Origin: JBLXBZ01 sp048265185
Lineage (GTDB): Bacteria; Pseudomonadota; Alphaproteobacteria; Rhizobiales; Stappiaceae
DNA: 64,000 bases
NCBI GenBank assembly: GCA_048265185.1
Contig: JBLXBZ010000004.1
Span: 194,250-258,249, forward strand
Direction of reading: 5' to 3'
The notes beneath the pieces were generated by a model. That model was not told the origin of the DNA. It did not search any database and saw only the letters and a program-made list of their open reading frames with translations. Positions 9,901-17,526 of the stretch are shown here, one piece after another. Position numbers and translations under genes: made by a program. Each line of letters opens with the position of its first letter. Within the stretch, counting starts at the first letter, position 1.

Positions 9901-10656
9901 CTACTTCAAAGCCTCACATAGCGCCGCGTTATGCAGACGAGGCGCTTGGCCAATCCAGATATTCAGAAAATCGTCAAGCCACTTGCGAACGGACGGGTCG
10001 AAAACAAAGCGCCCGGCGAAATGATCCTGACGCGCCTGCGCCCCCGGCATCTCCATACGCGGCGCCCCACGCGTGGTCCAGCGCACCATCATCGCATGGG
10101 TTAACTCCGGGTGAAACTGAATTCCATAGGCCGTCGGTCCAACTTTCATGGCCTGATTGGGGTAGTCCCGTCCATGCGCAAGCAACTCGGCTCCCGACGG
10201 CAGCTCAAACCCTTCCTTGTGCCACTGATAGACCTTCGCCGGCCACTGCATAAGTTTCTCGCCTTCAATCGTTGGCTCTAGATCGTAATAACCGATCTCA
10301 ACCAACCCGCGTTCATGCGGGGCGACCTTTCCCCCAAGATGACGCGCAAGCATCTGCGCGCCAAGACAAATGCCGAGAAACGGTTTTTCTTCCCGCAACG
10401 GCACCTTGATCCAGTCAATTTCACGGGAGATGAACGCGTCGGGATCATTGGCGCTCATGGGACCGCCAAAAATCACCACCCCGGCGTGATCAGCCAATGT
10501 CTCCGGCAATAAGTCTCCAAAACGAGGCTTGCGAATATCCAAGGCGAAGCCGCGCTTGACAAGCTCCTGCCCCACACGGCCCGGCGTGGAGTTTTCCTGA
10601 TGCAGCACGACCAGAATTTTCGGCCTGCCCGCTAATTCTTTCGGATTAATATACAT
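9901..10656 (-). CDS. Class I glutamine amidotransferase (GMP-synthase-like)
   Basis: A 251-residue cytoplasmic protein with the class I GATase fold. The nucleophile cysteine is in FLGICLGAQMLARHLGG, and the catalytic His-Glu pair is in YGIQFHPELTHAM. The oxyanion region FGGPMSANDPDAFI is also present. Stand-alone proteins of this type are usually annotated as GMP synthase-like, but no synthetase domain is attached or adjacent, so it is not guaA. The acceptor substrate is unknown. It converges with pyc and is followed upstream by the TerB-like gene on the same strand, with a 120-bp gap. Confidence 0.85.
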   Translation of the reverse strand: MYINPKELAGRPKILVVLHQENSTPGRVGQELVKRGFALDIRKPRFGDLLPETLADHAGVVIFGGPMSANDPDAFISREIDWIKVPLREEKPFLGICLGAQMLARHLGGKVAPHERGLVEIGYYDLEPTIEGEKLMQWPAKVYQWHKEGFELPSGAELLAHGRDYPNQAMKVGPTAYGIQFHPELTHAMMVRWTTRGAPRMEMPGAQARQDHFAGRFVFDPSVRKWLDDFLNIWIGQAPRLHNAALCEALK

Positions 10657-10776
10657 AAGGCCAGTATAGCCCCAGCGCGCGCAAGGTCGACCCCAAAGAC
10701 GACAAATCAGGCGCCAATATTTACGGCGCCGCCCCCATTTTTCCGCCTATTTTAGCTGCGGTTCGGGCGTGCGCGC

Positions 10777-11259
10777 CTAGCGTTCCTGTGAGCCGTCATG
10801 AGCGTCATGCTCATGAGACACCTTACGCCGCAAGCTAAGCCGGTCTCGCGACGACACGCCCAGCAATTCCGCCACGCGCCAAATGGTGTTGTCCTCAAAC
10901 TCATGAACGACGCCGTCCGCGTAAACCATTTCCCACATGAGCTCGACAATCTTGAGCCGCTCGTCAGCGTCAAGATTACGCTTAAGGACCGAAGTGAAAC
11001 CATAAAGGTCAACCGCTTCATTGTCTCGATCCTGCGCAGCGGCGATCAATTCCGCCGTTTCCTCGTCGCTCAGCTCATATGTGCGCTTCAACACCTCTTC
11101 AAGCTTATCGCGCTCAACGTCGTCCACAATGCCGTCAACGGAAATCACATGAAACAAAAGAGCCGCCGCCGCCAAGCGATGATCGTCTTCAGCGAAGGTT
11201 TTTTTGCCTTCATCGCCGTAAGTCACTTGCTTCAGAAATTGTTTCAGCGCGCTCAGCAT
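10777..11259 (-). CDS. TerB-family protein
   Basis: A 160-residue, mostly helical acidic protein with the TerB/DjlA-N-like domain (about residues 20-140). Characteristic stretches are AAAALLFHVISVDGIVDDVE and VELMWEMVYADGVVHEFED, the paired acidic helices seen in tellurite-resistance TerB relatives. The family is thought to act at the membrane or bind metal, but the function of these short proteobacterial members is unknown. The ATG at 11259 is preceded by AAAGAGA. The frame stays open to 11364, but that extension is Arg-rich and unlike the family. No other ter genes are near, so tellurite resistance should not be assumed. Confidence 0.8.
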   Translation of the reverse strand: MLSALKQFLKQVTYGDEGKKTFAEDDHRLAAAALLFHVISVDGIVDDVERDKLEEVLKRTYELSDEETAELIAAAQDRDNEAVDLYGFTSVLKRNLDADERLKIVELMWEMVYADGVVHEFEDNTIWRVAELLGVSSRDRLSLRRKVSHEHDAHDGSQER

Positions 11260-11464
11260 CAGGGTCTCTTTCGGTTTCAGGTCCCGGTCAGTATCGGCGG
11301 CGCGCCGCATTTTGCAAGCCCTGCGCGCAAACCAGACTGAATCAATGAGCACTCCCGCCAACATTGTGTCTAATTTGCAATAGTTGCGAAACCTTCATGA
11401 GCGCCGCCAAACGTCAATCTCGCTAAGGTGAGCCGCTCTGCGCGGACAACAGTCGCTCCTTTAG

Positions 11465-11481
11465 TTTGGAATAATTCTAAC
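11465..11481. promoter_or_regulatory. Irr/ICE-like (or Fur-like) iron operator
   Basis: TTTGGAATAATTCTAAC is an inverted repeat of the form TTrGAAT-A-ATTCyAA. From memory it closely resembles the iron control element bound by Irr in Rhizobiales (TTTAGAA-N3-TTCTAAA); a Fur-type site is the alternative. It lies about 120 bp upstream of the first ORF of the imelysin/di-heme iron locus, in an AT-rich stretch with TTGACT at 11507. Assignment to Irr is inferred from pattern and context. Confidence 0.6.
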
Positions 11482-11603
11482 AACATGATTTAAAACCAGA
11501 AAATACTTGACTATTATTGTCATATATATTTGGTTGCCGACGGAAATGTTGAAGTATCGCCTTATGGTGGCGGGATCTTGACCCCCGTTTATTGGAGGCC
11601 ACA

Positions 11604-11681
11604 ATGAAAAAAGCGACAACCGCCGACAAGTCCGGCGCGCCTGTTAATGAACGCGCCCTTTTGTGGAAAAATGCGTCATGA
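11604..11681 (+). CDS. 25-residue small ORF at head of iron locus
   Basis: A short ORF with a very good ribosome binding site (GGAGG five bases before ATG). Its stop overlaps the ATG of the next gene in an ATGA arrangement, so the two are probably translationally coupled. The peptide starts MKKATTADKSG and ends ALLWKNAS. It has no Cys, no signal peptide and no membrane segment. I do not recognise a family. It could be a real small protein, a peptide precursor or only a leader that controls translation of the gene behind it. The iron-box about 120 bp upstream suggests iron-responsive expression. Confidence 0.5.
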   Translation: MKKATTADKSGAPVNERALLWKNAS

Positions 11682-12190
11682 CGTCGCGCGAGCATGACGC
11701 CCCGGCCCAGACGTCTGGCGTGGATCAGGCGGAATATCTCGTCGTCGAAGGCCTACGGCGATGGCTGGCGGGATACGCTACGGGCAGCATAGAATGCTGG
11801 GAGCTTGCTTGGCGCCTTTACGCCGAACGATTAGGCCAACATCGCGCCGGACCGGCGGTGTCGGCGCTGTCATGTTTCGCGCGCACGCTCAACGCCCACT
11901 CGCGGGATGATTTACGCCTCTTCCCGTACGAATGCCCACGCTTTTGCAAACACGAGTGTTTGTCGCTGGCCTTGCTTGGCGCATGGCAGATTGGAGAGCG
12001 GGACACCGCCGCGCATTACGCCGAGGCGTTGGTGACGCAAGCAGGCCTGCCCGAGGCTTTAGAGACCGGCGCCGATTTCGCTCAAACCTTGATCTCTCTC
12101 AATCTGCAACTGCCGTTCAGACCGCCACTCGCTCCACATGAGAACACTTGCCCGCTAGCGTCCCTGCGCCATCCCCGAAAACTGCATTAA
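11678..12190 (+). CDS. Unknown protein with Cys cluster, first full gene of iron locus
   Basis: A 170-residue predicted cytoplasmic helical protein. I do not recognise its family. A conspicuous feature is the Cys cluster FPYECPRFCKHECL (C-x3-C-x3-C) near residue 90; further cysteines at SIECWE, LSCFAR and ENTCPL could make a metal or cluster site. There is no signal peptide, unlike the four genes that follow. The ATG at 11678 overlaps the stop of the 25-residue ORF; a GTG at 11663 is possible but would run into that ORF. Only 52 bp separate it from the imelysin gene, so co-transcription is likely. A sensing or regulatory role in iron handling would be inference only. Confidence 0.65.
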   Translation: MTSREHDAPAQTSGVDQAEYLVVEGLRRWLAGYATGSIECWELAWRLYAERLGQHRAGPAVSALSCFARTLNAHSRDDLRLFPYECPRFCKHECLSLALLGAWQIGERDTAAHYAEALVTQAGLPEALETGADFAQTLISLNLQLPFRPPLAPHENTCPLASLRHPRKLH

Positions 12191-12242
12191 AAACAACTTT
12201 CACAATACCACGGGGCCCCACGCCCTTTCAAAGGAGACTCAT

Positions 12243-13517
12243 ATGCTTTTCCGTCCTGCGATTTTTTTTGCAGCCCCCTTGCTCGCCGCCACCGCTTTGA
12301 CGGCTCCCGTCTTGGCGGCGGACGAAGCCGCGACTCCAGCCAATGTTCTCGCCACCTATCAGGATATCGCCGAAGCGGCCTACTCCGACTCGCATAAAAA
12401 CGCGCAGGATCTTTCCAAAGCTGTAACCGCCTTGATTGAAACGCCGAACGAGGAAACGCTCGAAGCCGCGCGCGCCGCATGGAAAGTCGCCCGCCGCCCC
12501 TACCAGCAAACCGAAGTTTATCGTTTCGGCAACGCCATTGTCGACGCGTGGGAGGGCAAGGTCAACGCTTGGCCGCTGGATGAAGGCATGATCGACTATG
12601 TCGACGCCTCTTATGGCGCGGATTCACCTGAAAACCCTTATTTCACCGCCAATGTCATCGCCACGCCCAAGTTAAAGGTTGGCGGCGAAGAAGTGGACGC
12701 AACGGAAATTACGCCGGAGCTATTGGCTCAAACCCTGCAGGAAGCCGGCGACATTGAAGCCAATGTGGCCACTGGTTATCACGCCATCGAGTTTCTTCTT
12801 TGGGGGCAGGATCTCAACGGCACGAACGCTGGCGCCGGCAACCGTCCAGCCACCGATTTCGACCCTAAAAATTGCACTGGCGGCAACTGCGAACGCCGGG
12901 CGGCCTATTTGAAGGCGGCCACAGACCTGCTGATCTCTGATCTCAACGAAATGGCGCAGGCCTGGGCGAAAGGCGGCGCGGCGCGGGCTGAGTTGGCGGA
13001 AAAAGGCGAAGCTGGCGGTCTGGCCACCATTCTCACCGGCATGGGCTCCTTGTCTTATGGCGAACTGGCGGGCGAGCGCATCAAGCTCGGCCTGATGCTG
13101 CATGACCCAGAAGAAGAGCATGATTGCTTCTCAGACAACACCCACATGTCGCATCTGGACGACGTTCTGGGCATTCAGAACGTCTGGCTCGGCGTTTATG
13201 GCGACAACGTCAAAGGTCCATCGCTGCAGGCGCTCGTAGCGGAGAAAGACGCCGATCTGGCCAAGGAAATGACCGCCAAGCTTGAGACGACGGTCGCAGC
13301 CTTCAAAGCCATGCAAAAGCGCGCGGAAACCGTGGAGGCCTATGACCAGATGATCGGCGAAGGCAACGCGGAAGGCAACGCCGTGGTTCAAGCTGGCGTT
13401 GACGCGCTGGTGGACCAGACACGCACCATCGAACGCGTCGTGGCGCTTCTTGGTCTTCAAGACGTGGCATTTGAAGGCTCAGACAGCCTGGACAATCCTA
13501 ACGCCGTCTTCCAATAA
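12243..13517 (+). CDS. Imelysin-family iron-regulated periplasmic protein (IrpA-like)
   Basis: A 424-residue exported protein. The signal peptide covers about residues 1-25, with cleavage after PVLA. The imelysin (M75/ICMP) domain fills the mature part, with the conserved GxHxxE motif in ATGYHAIEFLLWGQD. Family members are helical-bundle periplasmic proteins linked to iron uptake; despite the name, peptidase activity is doubtful for most. An AAGGAG ribosome binding site precedes the ATG. It is first in the conserved imelysin / DUF1111 / imelysin / DUF1513 order (COG3487-3490), so a shared role in periplasmic iron or heme handling is likely. A stable hairpin follows the stop. Confidence 0.92.
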   Translation: MLFRPAIFFAAPLLAATALTAPVLAADEAATPANVLATYQDIAEAAYSDSHKNAQDLSKAVTALIETPNEETLEAARAAWKVARRPYQQTEVYRFGNAIVDAWEGKVNAWPLDEGMIDYVDASYGADSPENPYFTANVIATPKLKVGGEEVDATEITPELLAQTLQEAGDIEANVATGYHAIEFLLWGQDLNGTNAGAGNRPATDFDPKNCTGGNCERRAAYLKAATDLLISDLNEMAQAWAKGGAARAELAEKGEAGGLATILTGMGSLSYGELAGERIKLGLMLHDPEEEHDCFSDNTHMSHLDDVLGIQNVWLGVYGDNVKGPSLQALVAEKDADLAKEMTAKLETTVAAFKAMQKRAETVEAYDQMIGEGNAEGNAVVQAGVDALVDQTRTIERVVALLGLQDVAFEGSDSLDNPNAVFQ

Positions 13518-13524
13518 GAACTTT

Positions 13525-13559
13525 TGGTCGGGAAGCAGCCTGAAGCGACTTCCCGACCA
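13525..13559 (+). terminator. Stem-loop between imelysin and di-heme genes
   Basis: An 11-bp perfect stem (left arm TGGTCGGGAAG) with a 13-base loop, starting eight bases after the imelysin stop. No T-run follows. It could attenuate transcription or protect the upstream mRNA, giving more imelysin than downstream products. Confidence 0.5.
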
Positions 13560-13639
13560 TATCCATAGCCGATGACACGCGCAGCGAGTAAATTACGCAT
13601 GGGGGGGCATATTGACGAGCAAGATCAAAGAGTGCAGCA

Positions 13640-15169
13640 ATGAACAACAGCAAACAACGACTTTTCACTTTGGCGCTCGCAGCCGCGGCTTTTGCGTTCC
13701 CGGCATTTGCTCAAACAGCAGGATCACATGAGGATCGCGACGATCTCACCCCGAAGGAACAGATCAGAGCGCAAAAAGCCCTCGCCCCCGTAAGCGACTT
13801 TTCCAAGGCGGAGCCTTTCGAGGCCATGGCCGGGGGGGGGGCGACGTCGCGCAAACATGTCACCCCTGACGTTTTCTCCCATCCATCGCCAAATTTATCC
13901 TTCGCCGAGCGTGAACAATTTTTCCTCGGCAATGGTCTTTTCCGCAAGCTCTGGGTCTCCTCTCCCTCCTCCACCCAAGCCTCCGACGGCCTCGGACCGC
14001 TGTTCAACGCCCGCTCCTGTCAGGGCTGCCACCTGAAAGACGGACGCGCCCACCCGCCGGAGCCGGGCGAGGAGCCGGTGGGCCTGTTTTTGCGCCTTTC
14101 GGTCCCTCCCCTGAATGAGGCGGAACGCGAGGAGCTGAACTCCGGCCGCAAGCTGGTTCTGCCCGAGCCTACCTATGGCGGCCAATTGCAGACTTTCGCC
14201 GTTCCCGGCCTCAAAGCCGAAGCGCAAATGAGCGTCACCTATAAAGACTTGCCGGTCACCCTCGACGACGGAACGGTCGTGACTCTTCGCGCCCCTTCCT
14301 ATGACGTCACTGAACTGGCCAACGGCCCAATGCGCGACGATGTGATGATCTCGCCGCGGATTGCTCCGCCGATGATCGGTTTGGGCTTGTTGGAAGCCAT
14401 CCATGAGAGCGACATTCTGGCGAAGGCTGACCCTGACGACGCCGACAAGGACGGCGTATCCGGCCGCGCAAGCTATGTGGCGGATCCGAAAACCGGCGCG
14501 CTGACCCTCGGTCGTTTCGGTTGGAAAGCCAGCGCGCCAAATGTGCGCGCGCAATCCGCCGCCGCCTTCTCCGGCGACATCGGCATATCAAGCCCGGAAC
14601 ACCCAGATAATTACGGCGATTGCACTCAATCTCAAACCGATTGCCGGGCCATGCCCCATGGAGAACAGCCTCGTCTTGGACCTTCGGAAGCGCCCGACCC
14701 GGTTCTTGCGCTGGTGGATTTCTATTCAAGAAATCTCGCCGTTCCAATTCGCCGCGACGTTGACGATCCAACGGTTCTGCGCGGCAAAAAGGTTTTTTAC
14801 GACCGTGGTTGCGCCTCTTGTCATACGCCCAAATACGTCACTCGCAAAGACGCCGACATCAAGGCCCATCGCTTTCAGCTAATCTGGCCCTACACGGACA
14901 TGCTTCTCCATGACATGGGCGAAGGTCTCGCCGACCACCGCCCCGCCGGCATGGCCACAGGCTCGGAATGGCGCACGCCGCCCCTATGGGGCGTGGGTTT
15001 AACGTCAGAAATCGGCGGCAAGGAAAGCTATCTGCATGACGGTCGCGCACGCAATCTGACCGAAGCCATTTTGTGGCATGGCGGCGAAGCTCAATCCGCC
15101 CGCGACGCTTTCGCCGCTTCAAACAAGCAAGACCGCGACGCCCTCATCCGTTTTCTGGAGTCCCTTTAA
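13640..15169 (+). CDS. Di-heme DUF1111 oxidoreductase (c-type cytochrome)
   Basis: A 509-residue periplasmic protein of the DUF1111/DHOR family (COG3488). The signal peptide is about residues 1-24, ending PAFAQ. Two c-heme sites are visible: RSCQGCHLKDGRA near residue 130 and RGCASCHTPKY near residue 392. Family members resemble di-heme peroxidases of the MauG/CcpA fold and recur between imelysin genes, which suggests redox chemistry on iron taken up at the periplasm. The stop overlaps the ATG of the next gene, so the two are coupled. A run of ten G (13832-13841) in the Met-Ala-Gly-Gly-Gly stretch and seven G at 13601 in the leader are odd, as either could slip during replication. Confidence 0.92.
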   Translation: MNNSKQRLFTLALAAAAFAFPAFAQTAGSHEDRDDLTPKEQIRAQKALAPVSDFSKAEPFEAMAGGGATSRKHVTPDVFSHPSPNLSFAEREQFFLGNGLFRKLWVSSPSSTQASDGLGPLFNARSCQGCHLKDGRAHPPEPGEEPVGLFLRLSVPPLNEAEREELNSGRKLVLPEPTYGGQLQTFAVPGLKAEAQMSVTYKDLPVTLDDGTVVTLRAPSYDVTELANGPMRDDVMISPRIAPPMIGLGLLEAIHESDILAKADPDDADKDGVSGRASYVADPKTGALTLGRFGWKASAPNVRAQSAAAFSGDIGISSPEHPDNYGDCTQSQTDCRAMPHGEQPRLGPSEAPDPVLALVDFYSRNLAVPIRRDVDDPTVLRGKKVFYDRGCASCHTPKYVTRKDADIKAHRFQLIWPYTDMLLHDMGEGLADHRPAGMATGSEWRTPPLWGVGLTSEIGGKESYLHDGRARNLTEAILWHGGEAQSARDAFAASNKQDRDALIRFLESL

Positions 15170-16305
15170 TGTTCCAAACGCTCATGAAACAAACAGCGAC
15201 GCGAAAAACGGGCGGACGCTTCGCCGTCCATCTATTAGCCTTCACGTTGCTGACCGCAAGCCCGCTTTCCGCCCACGCCGCCAGTCCGGAAGACGACGGC
15301 GCCATGACGGCGGCGCTTTTTTCCGCCTATGTCATCCCCTCCATTGATCGCCTCAACGGCCAATTGGCCGCGTTGAGTGACAAAACCACCGCCCTGTGCG
15401 ACGCCTCCAGCGAAACCACGAAAACAGAGTTTCGCAACGCCTTCACAGACGCCGTCAAGGCTTTCGCTCACGTGTCGTTTCTGCGCTTTGGCGCCATGAC
15501 CCATAACAACCGCCTGGAGCGCCTCGCCTTTCTTCCGGACGCGCGCGGCGTCGTGCGCCGACAAGTGACCAAAATACGCGCCGCGCAAGAGCCAAGCGTT
15601 CTTGATCCCAACGCCCTGCGCAAGAAAAGCGTGGCCCTGCAAGGATTGACGGCTCTGGAGCAAATCGCTTTTTCCGCCGATGGCGAATTGACCCTTGGCG
15701 ACAAAAGCGGCCAGCATGACTTTCTCTGCGGTTACGCCCGCGCGCTTACCCAGCGGCTGGTGGAAACAAGCGCTGAAGCCCTGAAAAGCGAGCGCGCTAA
15801 AGACGGCCAAACGGCCCTTTTACTGGCTCCCGGCGCGGATAACCCCTTGGTGCGCACCCCCCGCGAGGCCACTGAATATGTGTTCAACATGTTGGTGACC
15901 GGAGTTTCCACCCTGCGTGATCAGGTGTTGGAGCGCGCGCTTGAAGAAGGAACGCCCAGCGCCCGAGCGACGCGAATTCCCTTCGCCCGCAGCCACAATG
16001 GCCTGACATTTGTCAGCGCTTCGCTGGATGGCCTTCAAAGCGCTTTTGGCGCCGGCCAGTTCGCCGCCTATGTTCCCGAGAATTACGCCTGGATCGGCCC
16101 CTCCATCGACTTCGAATTCAGCAACGCCGCCAAAGCGCTGAAAAAGGCCCCCTTCCCCGCCGCCAAAGCTCTGGCGGAGCCTCAAGGACGTAAGACGCTT
16201 GAATATGTCGAGATCGTTCTCAAAGGCTTGAGGGAGACAATCGCGGGCGAACTCGCCGGCGCGCTGGAGCTCAAGGGAGGATTTAATTCACTTGATGGAG
16301 ATTGA
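15169..16305 (+). CDS. Second imelysin-family periplasmic protein
   Basis: A 378-residue exported protein of the COG3489 type, the usual partner downstream of the DUF1111 gene. A signal peptide lies within about residues 1-38 (a basic stretch, then VHLLAFTLLTASPLSAHAAS). The family region NRLERLAFLPDARGVVRRQV and SVALQGLTALEQIAFS is well kept. Some relatives are lipoproteins; I see no lipobox here. The ATG overlaps the stop of the di-heme gene (TAATG), with GGAG upstream. The reading frame is open further upstream, but that part lies inside the di-heme gene and is not used. Confidence 0.88.
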   Translation: MFQTLMKQTATRKTGGRFAVHLLAFTLLTASPLSAHAASPEDDGAMTAALFSAYVIPSIDRLNGQLAALSDKTTALCDASSETTKTEFRNAFTDAVKAFAHVSFLRFGAMTHNNRLERLAFLPDARGVVRRQVTKIRAAQEPSVLDPNALRKKSVALQGLTALEQIAFSADGELTLGDKSGQHDFLCGYARALTQRLVETSAEALKSERAKDGQTALLLAPGADNPLVRTPREATEYVFNMLVTGVSTLRDQVLERALEEGTPSARATRIPFARSHNGLTFVSASLDGLQSAFGAGQFAAYVPENYAWIGPSIDFEFSNAAKALKKAPFPAAKALAEPQGRKTLEYVEIVLKGLRETIAGELAGALELKGGFNSLDGD

Positions 16306-17434
16306 TCGCAGACATTTGCTTCAAATGATCGGGCTTGGCGCGGCGGGCGTAAGCGCCGCCTCTCTCCCTGCGGCGCCTCTCGCAGCCTTCGCCGCCCACA
16401 TGAATGAGGCCATGGACGAGCCGCTCTTCGCTAGCGCCTGCCGCCAGGCTAATGGTCAATACGCCGTGAAGCTCACGTCGCCGGAAGGCCTTACGGCGCT
16501 GGAAATCCCCCTGCCGGGCAGAGGCCATGACATCACCCGTGATCAGGTCTCCGGACGCTGCGCCGCCTTCGCCCGGCGTCCGGGAACTTTCGCCGTTCTC
16601 TTTGACCCCATGACGCAAGCGCCCGTCCAAACAATCACCTCTCCAAAGGGCCGCCATTTCTATGGCCACGGCGCCTTTTCCCCCGACGGCCGGCTGCTTT
16701 ACGCCGTGGAGAACGACTATGACGCCGCCCGAGGCCTCTTGGGCGTTTATGACGTTAGCGGCGCCGCCCCAACGCGTATCGGCGAACTGGAGACCGGCGG
16801 CGTCGGACCTCACGATCTCTTGCTTTGCCCCGATCAAACGACGCTGGTGGTGGCCAATGGAGGCATTGAAACCCATCCGGACAAGGGCCGCGCCAAGCTT
16901 AACCTTGAGACCATGGCGCCTTCCATCGTCTTCATGAACCGTTTCACCGGCGATATTCTCGCCCGTCACCGGCTCTCTGCGGATCTGCATCAACTCTCCT
17001 TGCGGCATATGGCCATCGACGGCGGTGGACGTGTTTGGGTCGGCGGACAATATGAAGGCGCGGCCGACGCCGCCCCGCCGCTGGTGGCGCGTCTGAGCCG
17101 AGACGAGGCGCCAACGCTGCTGGAGATACCCGCCCCGATTCAAGCCGGATTGCAAAACTACATAGGCTCGGTCACCGCCAATACGGCCGGGGACGTTATC
17201 GCCACCTCTTGCCCACGCGGCGGAAAAATCCTCTATTGGGCGGCGCAAGACGGACGCTTCCTCGGCGAACAAACAATCCCCGACGGCTGCGGCGTCGCGC
17301 CCATGGAACGCGACGGGTTCCTCATTTCCGACGGCTCCGGCGGTCTGCATTGGTCAAACGCCCCCACCGCAAAACCCGAACTTCTGGCGCTCAAGGCGGG
17401 CGTTTCCTGGGACAACCACATGATCTCCTTGTAA
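16295..17434 (+). CDS. DUF1513 exported beta-propeller-like protein
   Basis: About 380 residues, COG3490/DUF1513, the fourth member of the conserved imelysin locus. The N-terminus has a twin-arginine-like motif (DRRHLLQMIGLGAAG) and a hydrophobic stretch, so Tat export is likely. Repeated motifs such as FYGHGAFSPDGRLLYAVEN and GVGPHDLLLCPDQTTLVVAN are typical of beta-propeller blades. It starts inside the end of the preceding gene: ATG at 16295, or TTG at 16292, after GGGAGG. Its function is unknown. The constant company of imelysins points to periplasmic iron handling, and Tat export would fit a protein that binds a cofactor before export. Confidence 0.88.
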   Translation: MEIDRRHLLQMIGLGAAGVSAASLPAAPLAAFAAHMNEAMDEPLFASACRQANGQYAVKLTSPEGLTALEIPLPGRGHDITRDQVSGRCAAFARRPGTFAVLFDPMTQAPVQTITSPKGRHFYGHGAFSPDGRLLYAVENDYDAARGLLGVYDVSGAAPTRIGELETGGVGPHDLLLCPDQTTLVVANGGIETHPDKGRAKLNLETMAPSIVFMNRFTGDILARHRLSADLHQLSLRHMAIDGGGRVWVGGQYEGAADAAPPLVARLSRDEAPTLLEIPAPIQAGLQNYIGSVTANTAGDVIATSCPRGGKILYWAAQDGRFLGEQTIPDGCGVAPMERDGFLISDGSGGLHWSNAPTAKPELLALKAGVSWDNHMISL

Positions 17435-17526
17435 AATACACCCAAAATAAGAAGATTATATTCTTTCATCACGCTCACGGCACGCTTTGGCATACACTCC
17501 AAGTGATTCGTATTAGGAGGGCCACG

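Noticed and set aside
10777..11259. Tellurite resistance operon
   Set aside because: Only a TerB-like domain is present; no terC, terD or terZ homologue lies in the window.
11604..11681. Methanobactin-type precursor (MbnA)
   Set aside because: The 25-residue peptide has no cysteine, and no mbnB/mbnC genes follow, though a di-heme protein is nearby.
15073..15168. Upstream extension of the second imelysin gene
   Set aside because: It lies inside the di-heme gene; a signal peptide begins only at the ATG at 15169, which overlaps the preceding stop.
16283..17350. 355-codon minus-strand ORF
   Set aside because: Antisense shadow of the DUF1513 gene, with no start signal.
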